The notes: generated by a model not told the origin, from the letters alone. A stretch of 64,000 nt of DNA from Paragorgia papillata (GCA_035771165.1 JAWNZC010000419.1:3270001-3334000), one strand, 5' to 3'; counted from the first letter of the stretch, positions 1 to 12,338 are shown. Program-made: numbers and translations.

Positions 1-130
1 TTGTATGACAGCGAACTCAGGAGTGAAGAATAACGACTTAGATGCTACTCCGACTGACGAACCATACTGCATGGGCAAGTAGAAAAAAGTCTCCTCGATT
101 GTGGCTGAGCTTCGAACCCGCGACCTTCGG
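1..130 (-). repeat. tRNA-derived SINE fragment, family A
   Basis: On the minus strand this reads a tRNA-like B box (GGTCGCGGGTTCGAAGC) followed by a body with a CAGTATGGTTCGTC stretch and AATAATG-rich end. The same body occurs at 59120-59260, 59628-59800 and 60415-60595. The element is cut by the window edge. Confidence 0.6.
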
Positions 131-134
131 TTTA

Positions 135-830
135 CACACGCAAAAACGCACACTCTGTGTCAGGCCTGATGCAGAATGTCAGATCTGTTCAGAAAAATGT
201 AGCGACCCCTGATACAGCCTGTTGCAGTATCAGCTATGATACACCTATGATATCATATCTGTATCATACCTGCAGCTACAACAGACTGTTCAGAACAGAT
301 TCTGTCAAAACCGGTCAGTGCTGTACCAATATTACTTATTATATACCCAATTCTCTCCTGGCATTACCACCTTATTATATACAGAACTCGCGATCAAGCT
401 CTCGGCAACGCCCTCCGTGGCTCAGTGGTCAGAGCATTGCACTAGAATCGCAAGGTCGTGGGTTCAATTCCTGCCGGAAGGTCTGTGTAGTTGCATTTTT
501 CGCAACTGGTCCCGGTTTGGTCTTATAATGTGTATATTCTACACTCGAATTTTCCTTCACCTAAATTCTTAGAACACGCTACGTAATCGAGTGAAATGCC
601 CAATATTACTTATTATATACCCAGTGTATCAGTTTGATATAACAGACTGAACAGGTATGTTGTCTACGGAGCTGTCGCAGTCTGTTAGAAATTCTAACTA
701 AATGTTTATACATCAGCGCTGGTACATTCTGTAGCTGTCAGGCTGTATCAAGGGTCGCTACATTTCTCTGAACAGATCTGATATCAGAGCTGATCAAACT
801 GTGCGTTTTTACGTGTGTACATGGTCAAGT
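135..830. mobile_element. TIR element split by a tRNA-derived SINE
   Basis: Sequence at about 135-240 (ACGCAAAAACGCACA, then ATGTAGCGACCCCTGATACA) returns inverted at about 745-825 (TGTATCAAGGGTCGCTACAT, then TGTGCGTTTTTACGTGTGT). The centre holds a tRNA-related sequence, so the original MITE was probably interrupted. Confidence 0.55.
397..560 (+). repeat. tRNA-derived SINE copy
   Basis: A tRNA-like 5' head has an A-box-like TGGCTCAGTGGTCAGAG and B box GGTTCAATTCC, followed by a non-tRNA body (GCATTTTTCGCAACTGG). It is not a tRNA gene because no acceptor stem closes it. A 24-bp direct repeat flanks the region at 326-349 and 600-623. Confidence 0.6.
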
Positions 831-1190
831 TGGGAGCTGGTGGTGGAATGATGGTACTTATATTTGATATTTCAAAACTGAAGTCTAGTTTTTTCAATAT
901 TGACTTAACTCTACATCTTATGCGGTTGGAATAATTTGTTGTGCCGGAACAGCGAACTCAGGTATGAAAATAATGATAGTAGGTGCTATTCCGAGTGTTT
1001 TGCATGCGGAAAAAACAAGTACTGAAAGTGGGTTTTTCCCAACAACTTCAAAAAACGAACTATTTTACTAGTTCCATGGCGTCGTTATTTTAAAAATGAA
1101 TGGGTTGTGCAAACCGCGTAAAAATCGAGAGGAAAGAAAAGTTGGGTTAAGACCGCTCACGTAACCGAGAGCCATACAATAATATTGATG

Positions 1191-1702
1191 TTAAAGTGCC
1201 AATGCAGCGAAATTTCACCCCAGTTTTTTATGATTGCATTTGCAAGAACACTTAAAATGACAACGTAACATCTTTCGTAGAATTTCGTTTCCTTGCTTCA
1301 TTCTTGAGATATTCAGGTTTGTTTGATATGCAAATGTCATACTTATGACATCACACTGCATAACGACTTTTTAGAAAAGTATGATTTTCTTTGAGAGTGC
1401 TTATCGAAAGTACTTAATAAAAATTTGCGCTTGCATGCATGTAGCCATGACTGGTCAACTAAACGTGTGTAGCTGGGTGTAAAATATTTGGACTATCCTA
1501 AAATTGATGCTATTTCTAAAAAGTCATTATGCAGTGTGATGTCATAAGAGTATGACATTTGCATATCAAACAAACCTGAATATCTCAAGAATGAAGCAAG
1601 GAAACGAAATTCTACAAAAGATGTTACGTTGTCATTTTAAGTGTTCTTTCAAATGCAATCATAAAAAAACTGGGGGGAAATTTCGCTGCATTGGCACTTT
1701 AA
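1191..1702. mobile_element. TTAA-flanked MITE, copy a
   Basis: Element of 512 bp bounded by TTAA on both sides, with long inverted repeats beginning AGTGCCAATGCAGCGAAAT. It is near-identical to 21347-21853 in inverse orientation. TTAA target sites and subterminal structure point to a non-autonomous piggyBac-like family. Confidence 0.75.
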
Positions 1703-1817
1703 TCTATTATCACGATAGGCACCACTTTAAGTATTGTTTTATATGCACGGCTTCGCAACGAGTCGTTTGAAATTCCAACGCTAAATGTAATTTAAGTCTT
1801 ATCAATCGTATTTAACC

Positions 1818-2137
1818 TGGGAGCACGGGTGGCGTGTGCTGTTAGGGCGCTGCCTCTCACCGCTGTAGTTAAGCCCAGTTGGACGGGGTTAGTACTTGGA
1901 TGGGTGACCGTCTGGGAATAACCCTGTTGTCGAACTTGAATTTCATGTGAGTAGAGTTTAGTTGGTCTCTCCTGGTGCTTCGAGGATTTTCGCAGGCTTC
2001 TGCGGTTTTCCTCCCTCCGTAAAATCAACACTTAGGTCTTAGCTTATGTCGTGCACTTTAACATGAGCCTCTGGCTCGGATGATTGGGCGACCACATCCT
2101 GTGCTTACGACGTTAAATAAATCATTACTCATTACCT
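1818..2137 (+). repeat. 5S rRNA-derived SINE (SINE3-like)
   Basis: The head contains the 5S internal-promoter region (GTTAGTACTTGGATGGGTGA, then CCGTCTGGGAATA) preceded by a diverged 5' half. The tail has a TTTTCCTCCCTCCGTAAAAT block and ends in an AAATAAATCATTACTC stretch. The same tail occurs at 44194-44433 and 48399-48905. It is a retroposon, not a 5S gene, because the 5' half is unlike 5S and there is a long unrelated body. Confidence 0.8.
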
Positions 2138-2236
2138 AATGTGTAGAAAACTAGTAGAGTGTTGCATGCGTGGGCAGTGTTTTGGATAGAGCAAAGTGAA
2201 AAGGTGGTAAACTGTTGAGAATAGTTTTAATTATTA

Positions 2237-2800
2237 TTATTATTATTATTAGTTTATTAAATCCATTTTACAGTTAGAACTGAATTACATGGAATACATA
2301 AAACTTAATTACATGGAATATTGATAACAAGTTATAAAAATAACAAAACTTGGTATATACAAAACAACGTTATTAACAATTGTAAAATATACTATTATTG
2401 GTAAAAACTAGTAATATTTGACAGTAACAAAGTTTTTAAAACGTTCGGACATGATTAGTGGTAGATCTGGATTGTCATTACGTAAGTCATAATCATGAGT
2501 GCGAAATTGAGGCCGAGTTTTTACAATTTCAGTTAGTGCATGGATTAAGGGATGAGTCTTCGCGTCGCAATGATTCAACGAACCTCTTGCAGGACTCTTC
2601 CCTTCGGCTACTCAGCAACTAAAGATTAGAATTTTCTAATGCTTCCTCGTAGGACAAATTGGGATATGCAATCCTTAGAGTCCTTTTGGACCGACTCCAG
2701 AAGATCCGATAAGGATTTGGGTACTGATGTCGACGAAACTGGGGGCGCATATTCAATTCGGGTCCTTATAAATGAACAATAAATTTGGATGATATCTGAA
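2237..2800 (-). mobile_element. Decayed LINE 3' end (CR1/L2-like)
   Basis: On the minus strand, broken frames resemble the C-terminal part of CR1-type reverse transcriptases: RIAYPNLSYEEALENSNL, then RREESCKRFVESLRRE, then RPQFRTHDYDLRND. The region ends in an AAT microsatellite at 2237-2250, typical of such 3' tails. It is 5'-truncated and frameshifted. Confidence 0.65.
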
Positions 2801-2859
2801 GGATGTATATAGTCCAGCTTTTTTTAATAAACGCAAAGCGTAGACGTGAATTGGCTGTC

Positions 2860-3015
2860 TTCAAAACTTAACGAAATACTGACGTTTCGAGCGGAGCCCT
2901 TCGTCAGAGTAAAATGTGATTTCTTTCCTCAGAGTAAAATGCAATTTTTCACATTTTACTCTGATGAAGGGCTCCACTAGAAACGTCAGTATTTCGTTAT
3001 CTACTTGAAGGACCC
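2860..3015. repeat. Inverted pair of a PLE-like or hammerhead-like motif
   Basis: TCTGACGAAGGGCTCCGCTC on the minus strand (about 2885-2915) faces TCTGATGAAGGGCTCCACTA on the plus strand (about 2958-2977). Both are followed by GAAACGTCAGTATTTCGTTA. The same unit recurs at 6640, 9775, 49805 and 63735. Confidence 0.55.
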
Positions 3016-3311
3016 ACAATATTTTAGCAAATTTTAAACAAATTGACATTTTGGAAACTATCTGTAACTCTTCACAAATTGTTCAGTGTATTGTTCAATA
3101 ATAAAAGTTCTTGAAGTTGTTGTGAACTTGTGATGTTATCTTGTATGTTATGTATATATAGTTATTACTTATCTATTATATTCTCTGAAGGGCGTGGCCC
3201 TGTTTATGGCAAACTTTGAAAAGCTTCCAGAGCCCATGAATATATCAGTATTATCTGACTGAGTAGAGCGGTCTAGTCATGCTTCTCGGCAGACTCGACT
3301 CAAAGGCATTC

Positions 3312-3715
3312 TTTAGTGCCTATGAAACAAGAATTAAGTCTGTCTTATTTGAAAGAACACTTAAAATGACAAAGCAACATCTTTTGCAGTTTTTCGTTTC
3401 CTTGCTTCGTTGTTGAGATATTTCAGTTCGTTTGATATCCAAATTGAACGTCTTGACGTCACATGATGTGCATAATGAGTAATCGCGGAGAAGGTTCTAT
3501 ATCTTCGCTATTATCAAATATAATCACTTGAAAATTCTACATGTTTGGTGCTGTGGAAGAAATTAATTTGGTTTGACTGAGTATATAGCAACCGGATATA
3601 TTTCCTTCTCCGATAACTCGTTATGGCAACAAAACGAACAAAATGATGTTACTTTGTCATTTTAAGTGTTCTTTCAAATAAGACAAACTTCATTTTCGTT
3701 TCACAAACAGTTTAA
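3312..3715. mobile_element. TTAA-type MITE, diverged copy
   Basis: Inverted repeats contain CTTATTTGAAAGAACACTTA and its reverse complement, as in the copies at 10795 and 20254. Termini are TTTAGTGCC and CAGTTTAA, so the left TTAA has decayed. The internal palindrome includes TATCTTCGCTATTATCAAA. Confidence 0.6.
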
Positions 3716-4028
3716 ACTATCAAAGACTTCATATTTCAAGTAATCACACATCACGTAGAAGTAGTTATATACAGACGCCATTTCACCTCTAGCCTATAAT
3801 TTTCTGACTTCAAACATCGCGAGAATTTTTATAATTATTCTAGCGCTGTCTATACGTTCAATATCTTAATATTAGACACAGTGAGAGGGAACAAAGATAT
3901 CTTAGATACGAACTGGCCACAAAACTATTTTAATTGCATGTTCACTATACTTATTGAGCCTCCACAAGACACAGTTATTTTTAGGACGGGTGCAGTACAC
4001 CTACGTGCCGTTAGCGCGCATCTTCTTA

Positions 4029-4487
4029 CCACAGGGAGCCCAACTCTGACGCCTGTGATGGTCCTTCCTCTTTTTTTGTTTTATTATATTGAGCTTCTGA
4101 CTGAAAACCGAGGCCGCTTGTTGTGTAAGCTGGTTAACAGTTGGTAATATATGCATATATATGCAAATTGCAGCGCGCGGTAACTTGAAACTCGAAACAG
4201 CTGTTGGGCTTCTGTGCTACGTGAATGGCACGTAACGCTCACTGAAAGCTGAAATTACTACGACAAAGAACGCAGCTTTCAGTGAGCGTCACGCGCCATT
4301 CACGTGGCACAGAAGCCCAACAGCTGATTACCGCGCGCTGCAATTTGCATATATATGCATATATTACCAACTGTTAACCAGCTTACACAACTGCTAAGCG
4401 GCCTCGGTTTTCAGTCAGAAGCTCAATATAATAAAACAAATAAAGGGGAAGGACCATCACAGGCCATCAGGGTTGGGCTCCCTGTGG
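4029..4487. mobile_element. Foldback MITE with long inverted repeats
   Basis: Almost the whole 459 bp is one imperfect palindrome. Termini are CCACAGGGAGCCCAAC and GTTGGGCTCCCTGTGG, and the inner arms include CAGCTGTTGGGCTTCTGTG and its complement. Open frames here arise only from the arms. No clear target duplication was seen. Confidence 0.75.
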
Positions 4488-4546
4488 TTTCGAGCGAATC
4501 AGTTGACGTTTTTTCTCTGACAAAGGACCTTCGCTCGAAACGTTAG

Positions 4547-5060
4547 AATAGAATAAAACTTTATTTTACGAGGGAAAAGACGTATTAACCGTAAAGGTTA
4601 TCTAACATACAGCCCTCCCAATATTACAATATTTACAAATACAACAGACATAACTAATACACTATATATGGAAATAATGTCAAGTGATAAACTAGTCAAG
4701 TAGAAACACATTTACAATTCAATAAAAAATTACAATTGGCGCAAAAAAGGTCTTCCAGATGCCGTTAATACAGGTAAGTTTATATAGAAAGAAATTGCGG
4801 AGTTTGCGTTTAGTAGTAGTTAATCTTAACGTGAAAGCATCAGAAGTACATGCAGGTGACATGGCAAGCTGTTTGCAATCACTATGTAAGGCGTTAAAGA
4901 GAATTGAGGCGTTGTAGAGAAATGTTCGTTTACCAGAATTAGTCTGGTATTTATTTTGTAAGCCCATTGTTAATAAAAAGATTGTTATTCTGGATTCATC
5001 GAGGAACTGAAGTGAATGCCCGCATTTCCAGCACTCACGCGTGACTTGTGTTCTTGGAGG
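4547..5060 (-). mobile_element. LINE 3' fragment
   Basis: The minus strand encodes a stretch typical of the end of a non-LTR retrotransposon polyprotein (SGKRTFLYNASILFNALHSD, then TKRKLRNFFLYKL), followed by an AATAAAG-like 3' end near 4550-4560. The upstream part of this open frame, with a C-rich tract at 5092-5104, is not recognisable. Confidence 0.55.
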
Positions 5061-6580
5061 GGGTACTCCTAATTGCCTATCCTTGACCTCCCCCCCCCCC
5101 CCCCATAGTGCCCGGATGTTGCACGTCACAATTACACAAACAATCAGCCAGGGAGCCTGAAACATAAAAATTATATTCGCGTGCAAATGTTTCATTTGAT
5201 GTTCTATTTCAGTTCCTTTCAGCACATATTTATTCACACAGTCGAGTAAACAAACGCGTGCATGTCGAAGCGAGTTCAACAGTTTTTCCAGCCCGCTTTG
5301 CCGGGACGAAACGGTTAAATGTCTTAAATGGACATTTTCATCCCGGTTGCGACAACCGGGATGTAATCCACGACCGGAAATTGTGGCTGTCAACTGGATT
5401 AGCTACGCATGCGTAGAACGAATATCCTGCGTGTAAACATCGTCAATACACGCGAGAGCAAGCGAGGCCAGCGCGAGATGAATAAGGAGCGTTGTGGTCC
5501 ATGTGGGTTCATACGATAAAATTAGGAAGATAAAGGAAAATAACTTGGGATATTGTAGGATATTGTAGGATATCAATCATTTGTTGACTTGAAATCAAAT
5601 ATGACGGGAAAATTAGACGAAGAGTGAGGTTCGATCTAGTATCGTAAACTTCCATGTTAAATGACTAAAATCTGTTGTAATTGGCCATTTACTACCCCCA
5701 ATAGAAGTCGGGTTTTTTTTTTTGGCAGATGTGTGTACCCAACTGACTTTTAAAACGGAGTTTAAAGTTCGAATCAGTCGTCAGTGGAAAGTATACTCGA
5801 GGACTGACGAAGTGACGAGTTGCCATAAAGCAAACCCAATCAACTATGGAGGGTGAATAAATATCTCAACTATCAGATAACTAGTGTTCACTTGTTATTG
5901 TTTTGCGTGTGTTGTGTGTGTTTAGAATTTAGTAAATTTCATCAAGCTCGGCCGACAACTCACTTGAGCCAGCACGCACGTGGCCTGCGAACTGCCCCAT
6001 GAAAGTGGCCGATTTTCTGTGCGATTCTTAGTCGATCGTGTATTATGTTAAGACAGCTGCGTTTGATATTGATATATAAAGCGAGCTGGCCAGCCGGCCG
6101 GTCCATGTTATCGTCGCCTAAATTTGCCTTCCTTATATGGATTTTGTCTGAAAAGAACACTGTCTTCTTTTGAACGGCTCGATAATTTTACCATTTAGTA
6201 TACGAAACTCTAGCTAAAAGCCGGACAATGTTTGATATTAAAATTTTCACCGCGAAACAAAATATACAACAGTTTCTAAGAATTCCAGAAAGAATCTTTT
6301 CGAGAAGTGACTAGATTTAATTTTCAAACCTCAATATCTATATAAACCGCGAACCGATTTTATCACTATTTGTTTTTTTCGAGAAGTACAGAAAACCAAT
6401 ACAATTATTTTTCTGTCACGTCTCGATTTTTCCCTGTCGACGTGTCTCATAGAAACGATGTATTTTCGTTTCCCTGCCCACACACGAGAAGACAATTTAT
6501 ATATACGTAACTCTGCCCACGGCTATATCTGATAAAGACCTTTCATAGATTATATATGAATGAATGTAATACAAGAACAA
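5061..6580. other. No gene recognised
   Basis: This stretch holds a C13 run, a T9-10 run, GATATTGTAG duplications near 5551-5575 and low-complexity AT-rich DNA. Short open frames lack splice signals or homology that I can see. Confidence 0.5.
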
Positions 6581-6584
6581 CGTG

Positions 6585-6760
6585 AAAAGGCGGTAAACTG
6601 CCGAAAATATAGTTTTTAAAACGAGCCCTTCACATTTCATTCTGATGATAAAGGGCTCCGTTCGAAACGTCAGTATTTTGTTATCAAAACTAATCTCAGC
6701 AGCTTACCATCTTTTCACTTTGATCTATCCAAAACACTGCCTACGCAGCACTCCATACAC
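6585..6760 (+). repeat. PLE-like repeat unit
   Basis: The unit carries GTGAAAAGGCGGTAAACTGC, then CTGATGATAAAGGGCTCCG and TCGAAACGTCAGTATTTTG, then CAAAACACTGCCTACGCAGC. The same order of blocks is seen at 9760-9890, 49800-49970 and 63700-63895. A remnant lies at 7290-7385. Confidence 0.55.
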
Positions 6761-7713
6761 TTCAAAACAAGAACAGTCTGGGCTAAAAACAATTATTTCG
6801 TCCTCACTTTAATCTAAACATTCAAACGAACAATTAAGTTGCTTTCGAAATCTCTGAATTTTGTTTTCGGATATGAAAATCTGACTGCCCCAATTTGGCG
6901 AGAATCGAGGTCTCCGAATTAACGCGTCGCCGCTCTGACAACTGAGCGATCGATACACGATCAGTCGGAGATATTCATATTTAAACAGCGCGCCGTTCTT
7001 TTCAAGTTTATACAGGAAGACATCTCATCTTTACCAAGTAGAACGAAGCCCTTCGAACGACTAGGATTTTCAAACGAAAGAATCTGACTCAAGCTTCGAG
7101 AAAATCAAAGAAACCCAATATCAATGCCCTGCTGCAATATCAAAAATTCTTGTAATTATTACCAATTGAAAACCAAAAAAATACAAAGAATGCTAATTGT
7201 TGCAAAATTTAATACTATAAATGAGTATCTATACATATAGTCTTAAACTGAAAGACCTATTTTGGAAGTAAAAAGTAGAGTGATGCGTAGGAAGTGTTTA
7301 GATATAGCTCGACACGGAACGTCAGTTTTTTGTTATTGAAACTATTCTCGGCATGCAGTTTATAAGACCGCCTTTCACTTTACTTAATTTTGGTTTAGGG
7401 CAAATAGTTTACTCAATGAATTTGTTCACTCTAATTATTTTTGTTTGGACAACACTGGCGGGAAAATTTGTAAGAAGCTAGAAAATTGTCGTAGTTCACT
7501 GGGAACTGGAATTTGTCCATTTTTACCGCTAGGAATGTAATTTATATACGCGGTACTGGGAAGGCGGAAAACGTTACAACTTCCGTAAGAGATCATATGC
7601 ATGTGACCGGGATATTAAGATCTGATGTAATGGAAATGAGATTGGCCAATTGCTGTACCTACGTTGAGAAATGGAATTTAGACTCCCTTTATATATCTAT
7701 ATTCTTCAGACAT

Positions 7714-7714
7714 G

Positions 7715-7802
<88 letters not shown>

Positions 7803-7996
7803 AGCTGTTGTACAGCGAAACACCGTGTCTGTAGATTGAACTATATATATATATTATATATATATATATATATGTTGAGGTAAGCCCACTTAAACTATAC
7901 TATATTCGCTCTACCTTTATGGTATTGAGGACTTTCTGACATTCCGTGAACAAAATCACACATGCCCGTTTGTTTGTTTGTTTGTATGTGTATATA

Positions 7997-8085
<89 letters not shown>
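7714..8085. repeat. (TA)n microsatellites
   Basis: Long TA tracts occur at about 7714-7797, 7843-7873 and 8004-8085, separated by a unique spacer that includes TGTTTGTTTG repeats. Similar tracts are at 8745-8775, 34814-34850, 54540-54652 and 55029-55062. Confidence 0.9.
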
Positions 8086-8091
<6 letters not shown>

Positions 8092-9252
8092 GTGATTAAT
8101 TTGAATATATATTATTTTTTGACTAAGTAGTCTTTCACACCTTGTTTCTCGTTTGTGTGTCTGCAAAAATTCAAAAAGATCTTTGCTTCATAACGAGGCC
8201 AAAAAGACCGTTATTTAGTCAAATTTAGATGTACATGAAAGAAAACTTAATGTAAAGACCTTTGATATCAAAATGGTCTATATATGGCTACAGAGCCATT
8301 ACTTACATTACAAAAACACGTGATTCCGTGTGGGCATGCATGCCGTATGCATAATAAACTCGCATAGACGTCCGCTGAACCTTTGACCCTCGTGGATTTC
8401 GACCTGGCTGATGTAACAATTTTAACTCATGAATTTTTTATCACTACGTAGCGTTAATTCAACAACAAAATACTACAATTTTAAAGAAATCCACCCAATT
8501 CTTGCTGTTAACCTTCGTCACTTGGCTACTGAATAAAAACTGCATTCGTATACAATGGTATACACAACTTAAATTAGCACTGTTTTAACACGAGTTGTAT
8601 ATTAGCCCATTCTATGCCATTTCACGACTCATGGTAAGCGTATGGAAAACGAAGCTAAACCGATGTTGATAAACCTTTTGACCCCCCAAAGATTTTAAAT
8701 TGTTTACCTCGATTTTACCGTTAATTTACCCCACCCTTTTAGCAAATATATATATATATATATATACTATATATAGTAAGTACATTCAATGTATTTTATT
8801 ACGTCCTGCTCCGACGACGAGTTCCGCGTTCGTGAAGGCCAGTATTGAAATTACCTTGGAGTTCACTACTTTCTCGTTTTTATACTATATACAAAACTCT
8901 ACCCCAGCATTCTACGTTCTTTGGAAGTTTCACGGCGTTATTAAGATTAAAAGCTTCAGTTGAAACGTTAACGCCATAGTTCTTGTCGATCACAATAAAC
9001 TCTGTTTAGACCAAACGCGCGATTGACTGAGAAGCATATTTACAAAACCCGCCTTGTATATCCAGAATTTCTGAACAAAACATGTGACTAGTCTAAAACC
9101 CCTATAAACCTTAGACAAAGCCCCCCACTGACACATAAACTTTTGATAACAGACTGAATTAAGACGTACGAGGAAGTTTACTATAAAGGATACCAACTAT
9201 TTAAATGATATGAAAATATCTAGAAAAGCTACGACACAACAAAAGTACTTAC

Positions 9253-9310
9253 CGAATATCGTCAACGGTAAAGTGAACGCCACGGTTAATAGCAGATACA
9301 GACGTAGCAT
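9253..9310 (-). CDS. First coding exon of an unidentified secreted or membrane protein
   Basis: ATG at 9310 is followed by 19 codons reading MLRLYLLLTVAFTLPLTIF, a typical signal-peptide core, and then a consensus donor G|GTAAGTAC in phase 1. The gene would run toward base 1. I could not identify any downstream exon in the 9.2 kb to the left, which is dense in SINEs, LINE remnants and TA repeats, so the body of the gene is probably outside the window or in short exons. No TATA box is visible upstream. Chance occurrence is possible, but hydrophobicity plus a perfect donor makes it a credible exon. Confidence 0.5.
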
Positions 9311-9589
9311 GTCTTTGATTTAGGCTTTTCGTCGAAGATAGAACTCTAAATTAACTCAATGAACCTCGCTGACCGAATGTGACAAGTTTGTTCAAATTAT
9401 TCGTACTAAACTCTTCGAATATTAGACTTGTTAATTTTCTTTAGACCGAATTCTCAGAGGAACGCGGAGTTTGGAAGTCTTTGTTTACTATGATACGCTG
9501 GAGTGCGTAGTAACCTTTTATTGGCGGGAAAATGAGTTTTGATCACGTGCACGGGTAACACGCAGGTGGCACTGTGGTCACATGAAAGA

Positions 9590-10160
9590 GATTGATTAAA
9601 TTAAGTGTTTGGTCAAATCTCCCATGTTGTTTTTCAACTTGTTGTGTTTACATGAATTTGAAAGTGTTCGATCCGATCGAAACGGATGACTGAAGCCAAT
9701 CTAAAATTTGAGTGGATTGACTTGAGTTTCAGCTTGGCAAGAATCGGCTGGAATGCTTCTAAAGTTTCTCTCTGACGAAGAACCTTCGCTCGAAACGTTA
9801 CAAATCTACGTTCAATAATTTCGGCAGTACTCAAACCGTACTATATTTCGATTTGTATTTTAACACTGCCTACGCAGCACTGTGACACTACTTTCATTTT
9901 ACTGTTTGGACTTTGGAATGATTCTAATCTGATTCATGTCAACACGCAGTTTCACTTGAAAAGAACTTGATACGCATGCGTGAAATTAGCGCGGGAAATC
10001 GTGGCGAGCATTGAGGGAAGCACAGATGTTGTTGTCTCCACGCCATCTTCTCGACTATCAAATAATGACTGAAACCGAAAATAATGTTCTAAAACGAAAA
10101 ACAGTGTTCCCAAACCGAAAATAGTGATCCCAAACTGAAAATAGTATTCCAAACAGATCT
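9590..10160. mobile_element. Copy of the GTTTACATGAAGCGG MITE family, interrupted
   Basis: Sequence such as GTGGATTGACTTGAG and TGACTTGATACGCATG-like blocks matches 12339-13180 and 46279-46925. A PLE-like unit (about 9760-9890) splits it. The right part degenerates into repeated CCGAAAATAGTG-type phrases at 10070-10145. Confidence 0.55.
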
Positions 10161-10179
10161 ATTCACTGTCAAAGTCGAT

Positions 10180-10330
10180 TATTTTACTCTGGCTAACCGC
10201 CAGACGATCTTACTCTGGCTATTAAATGCCAGACGATCTGGCTATTAAATGTCAGACGATCTTACTCTGGCTATGCCAGACGATTTTACTTGTCAAAGGG
10301 AGAATTCGGGCAGTGAAAGAGTTATGGTTA
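10180..10330 (+). repeat. Dispersed CTGGCTAACGCCAGACG repeat with local duplication
   Basis: Three to four imperfect units of GCCAGACGATCTTACTCTGGC lie in tandem here, followed by a GAGTTATGG-type tail. The same element occurs at 44450-44700, 45330-45370, 47385-47450 and 53318-53410, and is the likely parent of the 25-bp satellite. Confidence 0.6.
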
Positions 10331-10794
10331 TATTCTCTCGTTTATTTTTTTCTTCTTGGCGGCCAACTCGGACACTGAGCGATAAGTGGCGTTTCATTAG
10401 GGTCGACCTTACGAAGTACGTCAACTTCAACGACGGGCGTCTTTTAAACAAAAGAATTCTAGTTGCAAAACAACAAGAATTAATAATTTAATTTTATAGT
10501 CTCTAGAGCAATCTCAACAGCGTCCTTGTTCTTTATACAACGCCACTTAGAGCATTTCCACGCGTCTTCAGGACGACGTCAACTCACCAAAAGATGAGAA
10601 CTGTTCCCGTTCAAGGCTCGTTTACAATACAGGCGATTTTTGCTGCGATTTATCTCCTTCTGACACATGCAATCGAATGGACTGACTTAGGAATGTAGTA
10701 AACTTTTTGTACTAAACTATATGATTCAATACTTTCGTGAGTCACCCATTCAATCCCATGTGTCAGGATGAGAACGCCTGTGTATAAACGGGCC

Positions 10795-11275
10795 TTAAAG
10801 TGTTTATGAAACGAAAATTAAGTTTGTCTTATTTGAAAGAACTTTTGAAATGACAAAGTAAGATCTTTTGCTGTTTTTTGTTTCCTTGCTTCGTTTATGA
10901 GATATTTCAGTTTGTTTTATATGTGAAACTAACCAGTGACATCACAAGGTGCATAATGACTTACTGGGAAAGGTTATATATCTTTTCTGTTATCAAACGG
11001 AATCACTTCAAAGCAATTATGTGTGCGTTTTTCCCTTACAACAACAGAAATATACATTTTCAACTGATTCCGTTTAGTAATAGCAAAGATATATAACCTT
11101 TCCCAGTAAGTCATTATGCACGTTGTGATGTCACTGGTTAGTTTCACATATAAAACAAACTGAAATATCTCATAAACGAAGCAAGGAAACAAAAAACAGC
11201 AAAAGATCTTACTTTGTCATTTCAAAAGTTCTTTCAAATAAGACAAACTTAATTTTCGTTTCATAAACACTTTAA
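10795..11275. mobile_element. TTAA-flanked MITE, copy with intact ends
   Basis: Element of 481 bp between TTAA sites, with inverted repeats of about 200 bp starting AGTGTTTATGAAACGAAAAT. It produces matching open frames on both strands (10878-11096 and 10974-11192), which are shadows of the palindrome. Confidence 0.75.
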
Positions 11276-11579
11276 GATTTACTTCAATACGGGGCGTTTT
11301 GGAAGTCATTATACTAGCTTCATATATCAAATATAATCAGTTAGCCTGCCTTTTTTTTATTATAAAATTGGGCTCTTTAACCGTTGTCATCGTCCTAGCA
11401 TCGTAATAATGTCCCTTTTCTGAATGCGCTTCGAATGGCAAGCACTTCATGTAAACAAAGCCTCAATTGAGTATTTGCGTGGATACACGGCCATGTGGGC
11501 GAGAGGGCTTCGGGGGAGTGAATAATATTGCTATAAATAATGGAATTCTATTCACAATATTTTGACACGCAAAAAAACA

Positions 11580-12060
11580 CCCAAGTGTCAACTGTCTATA
11601 AGATCATAGTTAATAGAACATATACATGGTTTGGAAGCTCTATTGTATTTCAACATGAAGCAATGAGTTCCTTATAAGTACCTGGGTTATTTAGGACATG
11701 GAATTATTACCCTTACATGGAAGTAAATTCTATGGACACGTGACGATGAAGCACCACAACACGTGACGATGAAGCAACTCACTAATTAAACCCGAGCGTT
11801 GCTATTGGATGACTGCTTCATTATACAGAAAATACAATACCGTGAAATTGCACAAATTTTCATACACTTAAACAAAAACATAGAACAATCACTTTGGACG
11901 AGTTTCCAAACCATGTATATGTTCTATTAACTGTGATAAGATCGATTTTCACACTGGACGTAAAATATCGCGAGTTCGAGTTTTCCTTTGAACAAATTTC
12001 CGTTGAAATAGTTTTCCACTTCGTTTCATATGGAAAGTCATAAAACAAAAGCCAAAAAGG
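11580..12060. repeat. Dispersed repeat shared with 51100-51780
   Basis: Blocks such as GCTATTGGATGACTGCTTCA, TTATACAGAAAATACAATA and TTCCAAACCATGTATAT recur at 51100-51260 and 51490-51780. There is also a local inverted arrangement (TAGTTAATAGAACATATACA against TGTATATGTTCTATTAACTG). The class is unknown. Confidence 0.5.
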
Positions 12061-12338
12061 TCGAGCGCGACATATTATACGAAATTCAACTTAAAAATCA
12101 TAAATGTTTATATTCATGAAAAGTGCAGTAAAAATCAATTACCGTGACGTTGGCATCAGATGTGATTACAATTAGCATAAAGCTTTTCAAAACTTGGCCT
12201 TTACAGCTGGATTTTCACTTGGCCAAAAATGTCGCGCGAAGCGACATTTTCTTTTGTCTCGTAAGCTCTCAGGTGAACTAATTAGCCAAGACAAAAGCAA
12301 ATGGTCGCTTCGCTCGAAAAATATCGCCTGGTGGAAAA

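Noticed and set aside
397..475. tRNA gene
   Set aside because: A and B boxes are present but the acceptor stem does not close and the sequence continues into a SINE body.
1818..2137. Functional 5S rRNA gene
   Set aside because: Only the promoter-containing 3' half resembles 5S; the 5' half is diverged and a long SINE body follows.
4719..5393. 224-codon minus-strand gene
   Set aside because: Its C-terminal half is a LINE remnant, and the rest crosses a poly(C) tract with no recognisable domain.
6880..6960. Minus-strand tRNA gene
   Set aside because: Box-like phrases are present, but arms do not pair convincingly; possibly another SINE relic.
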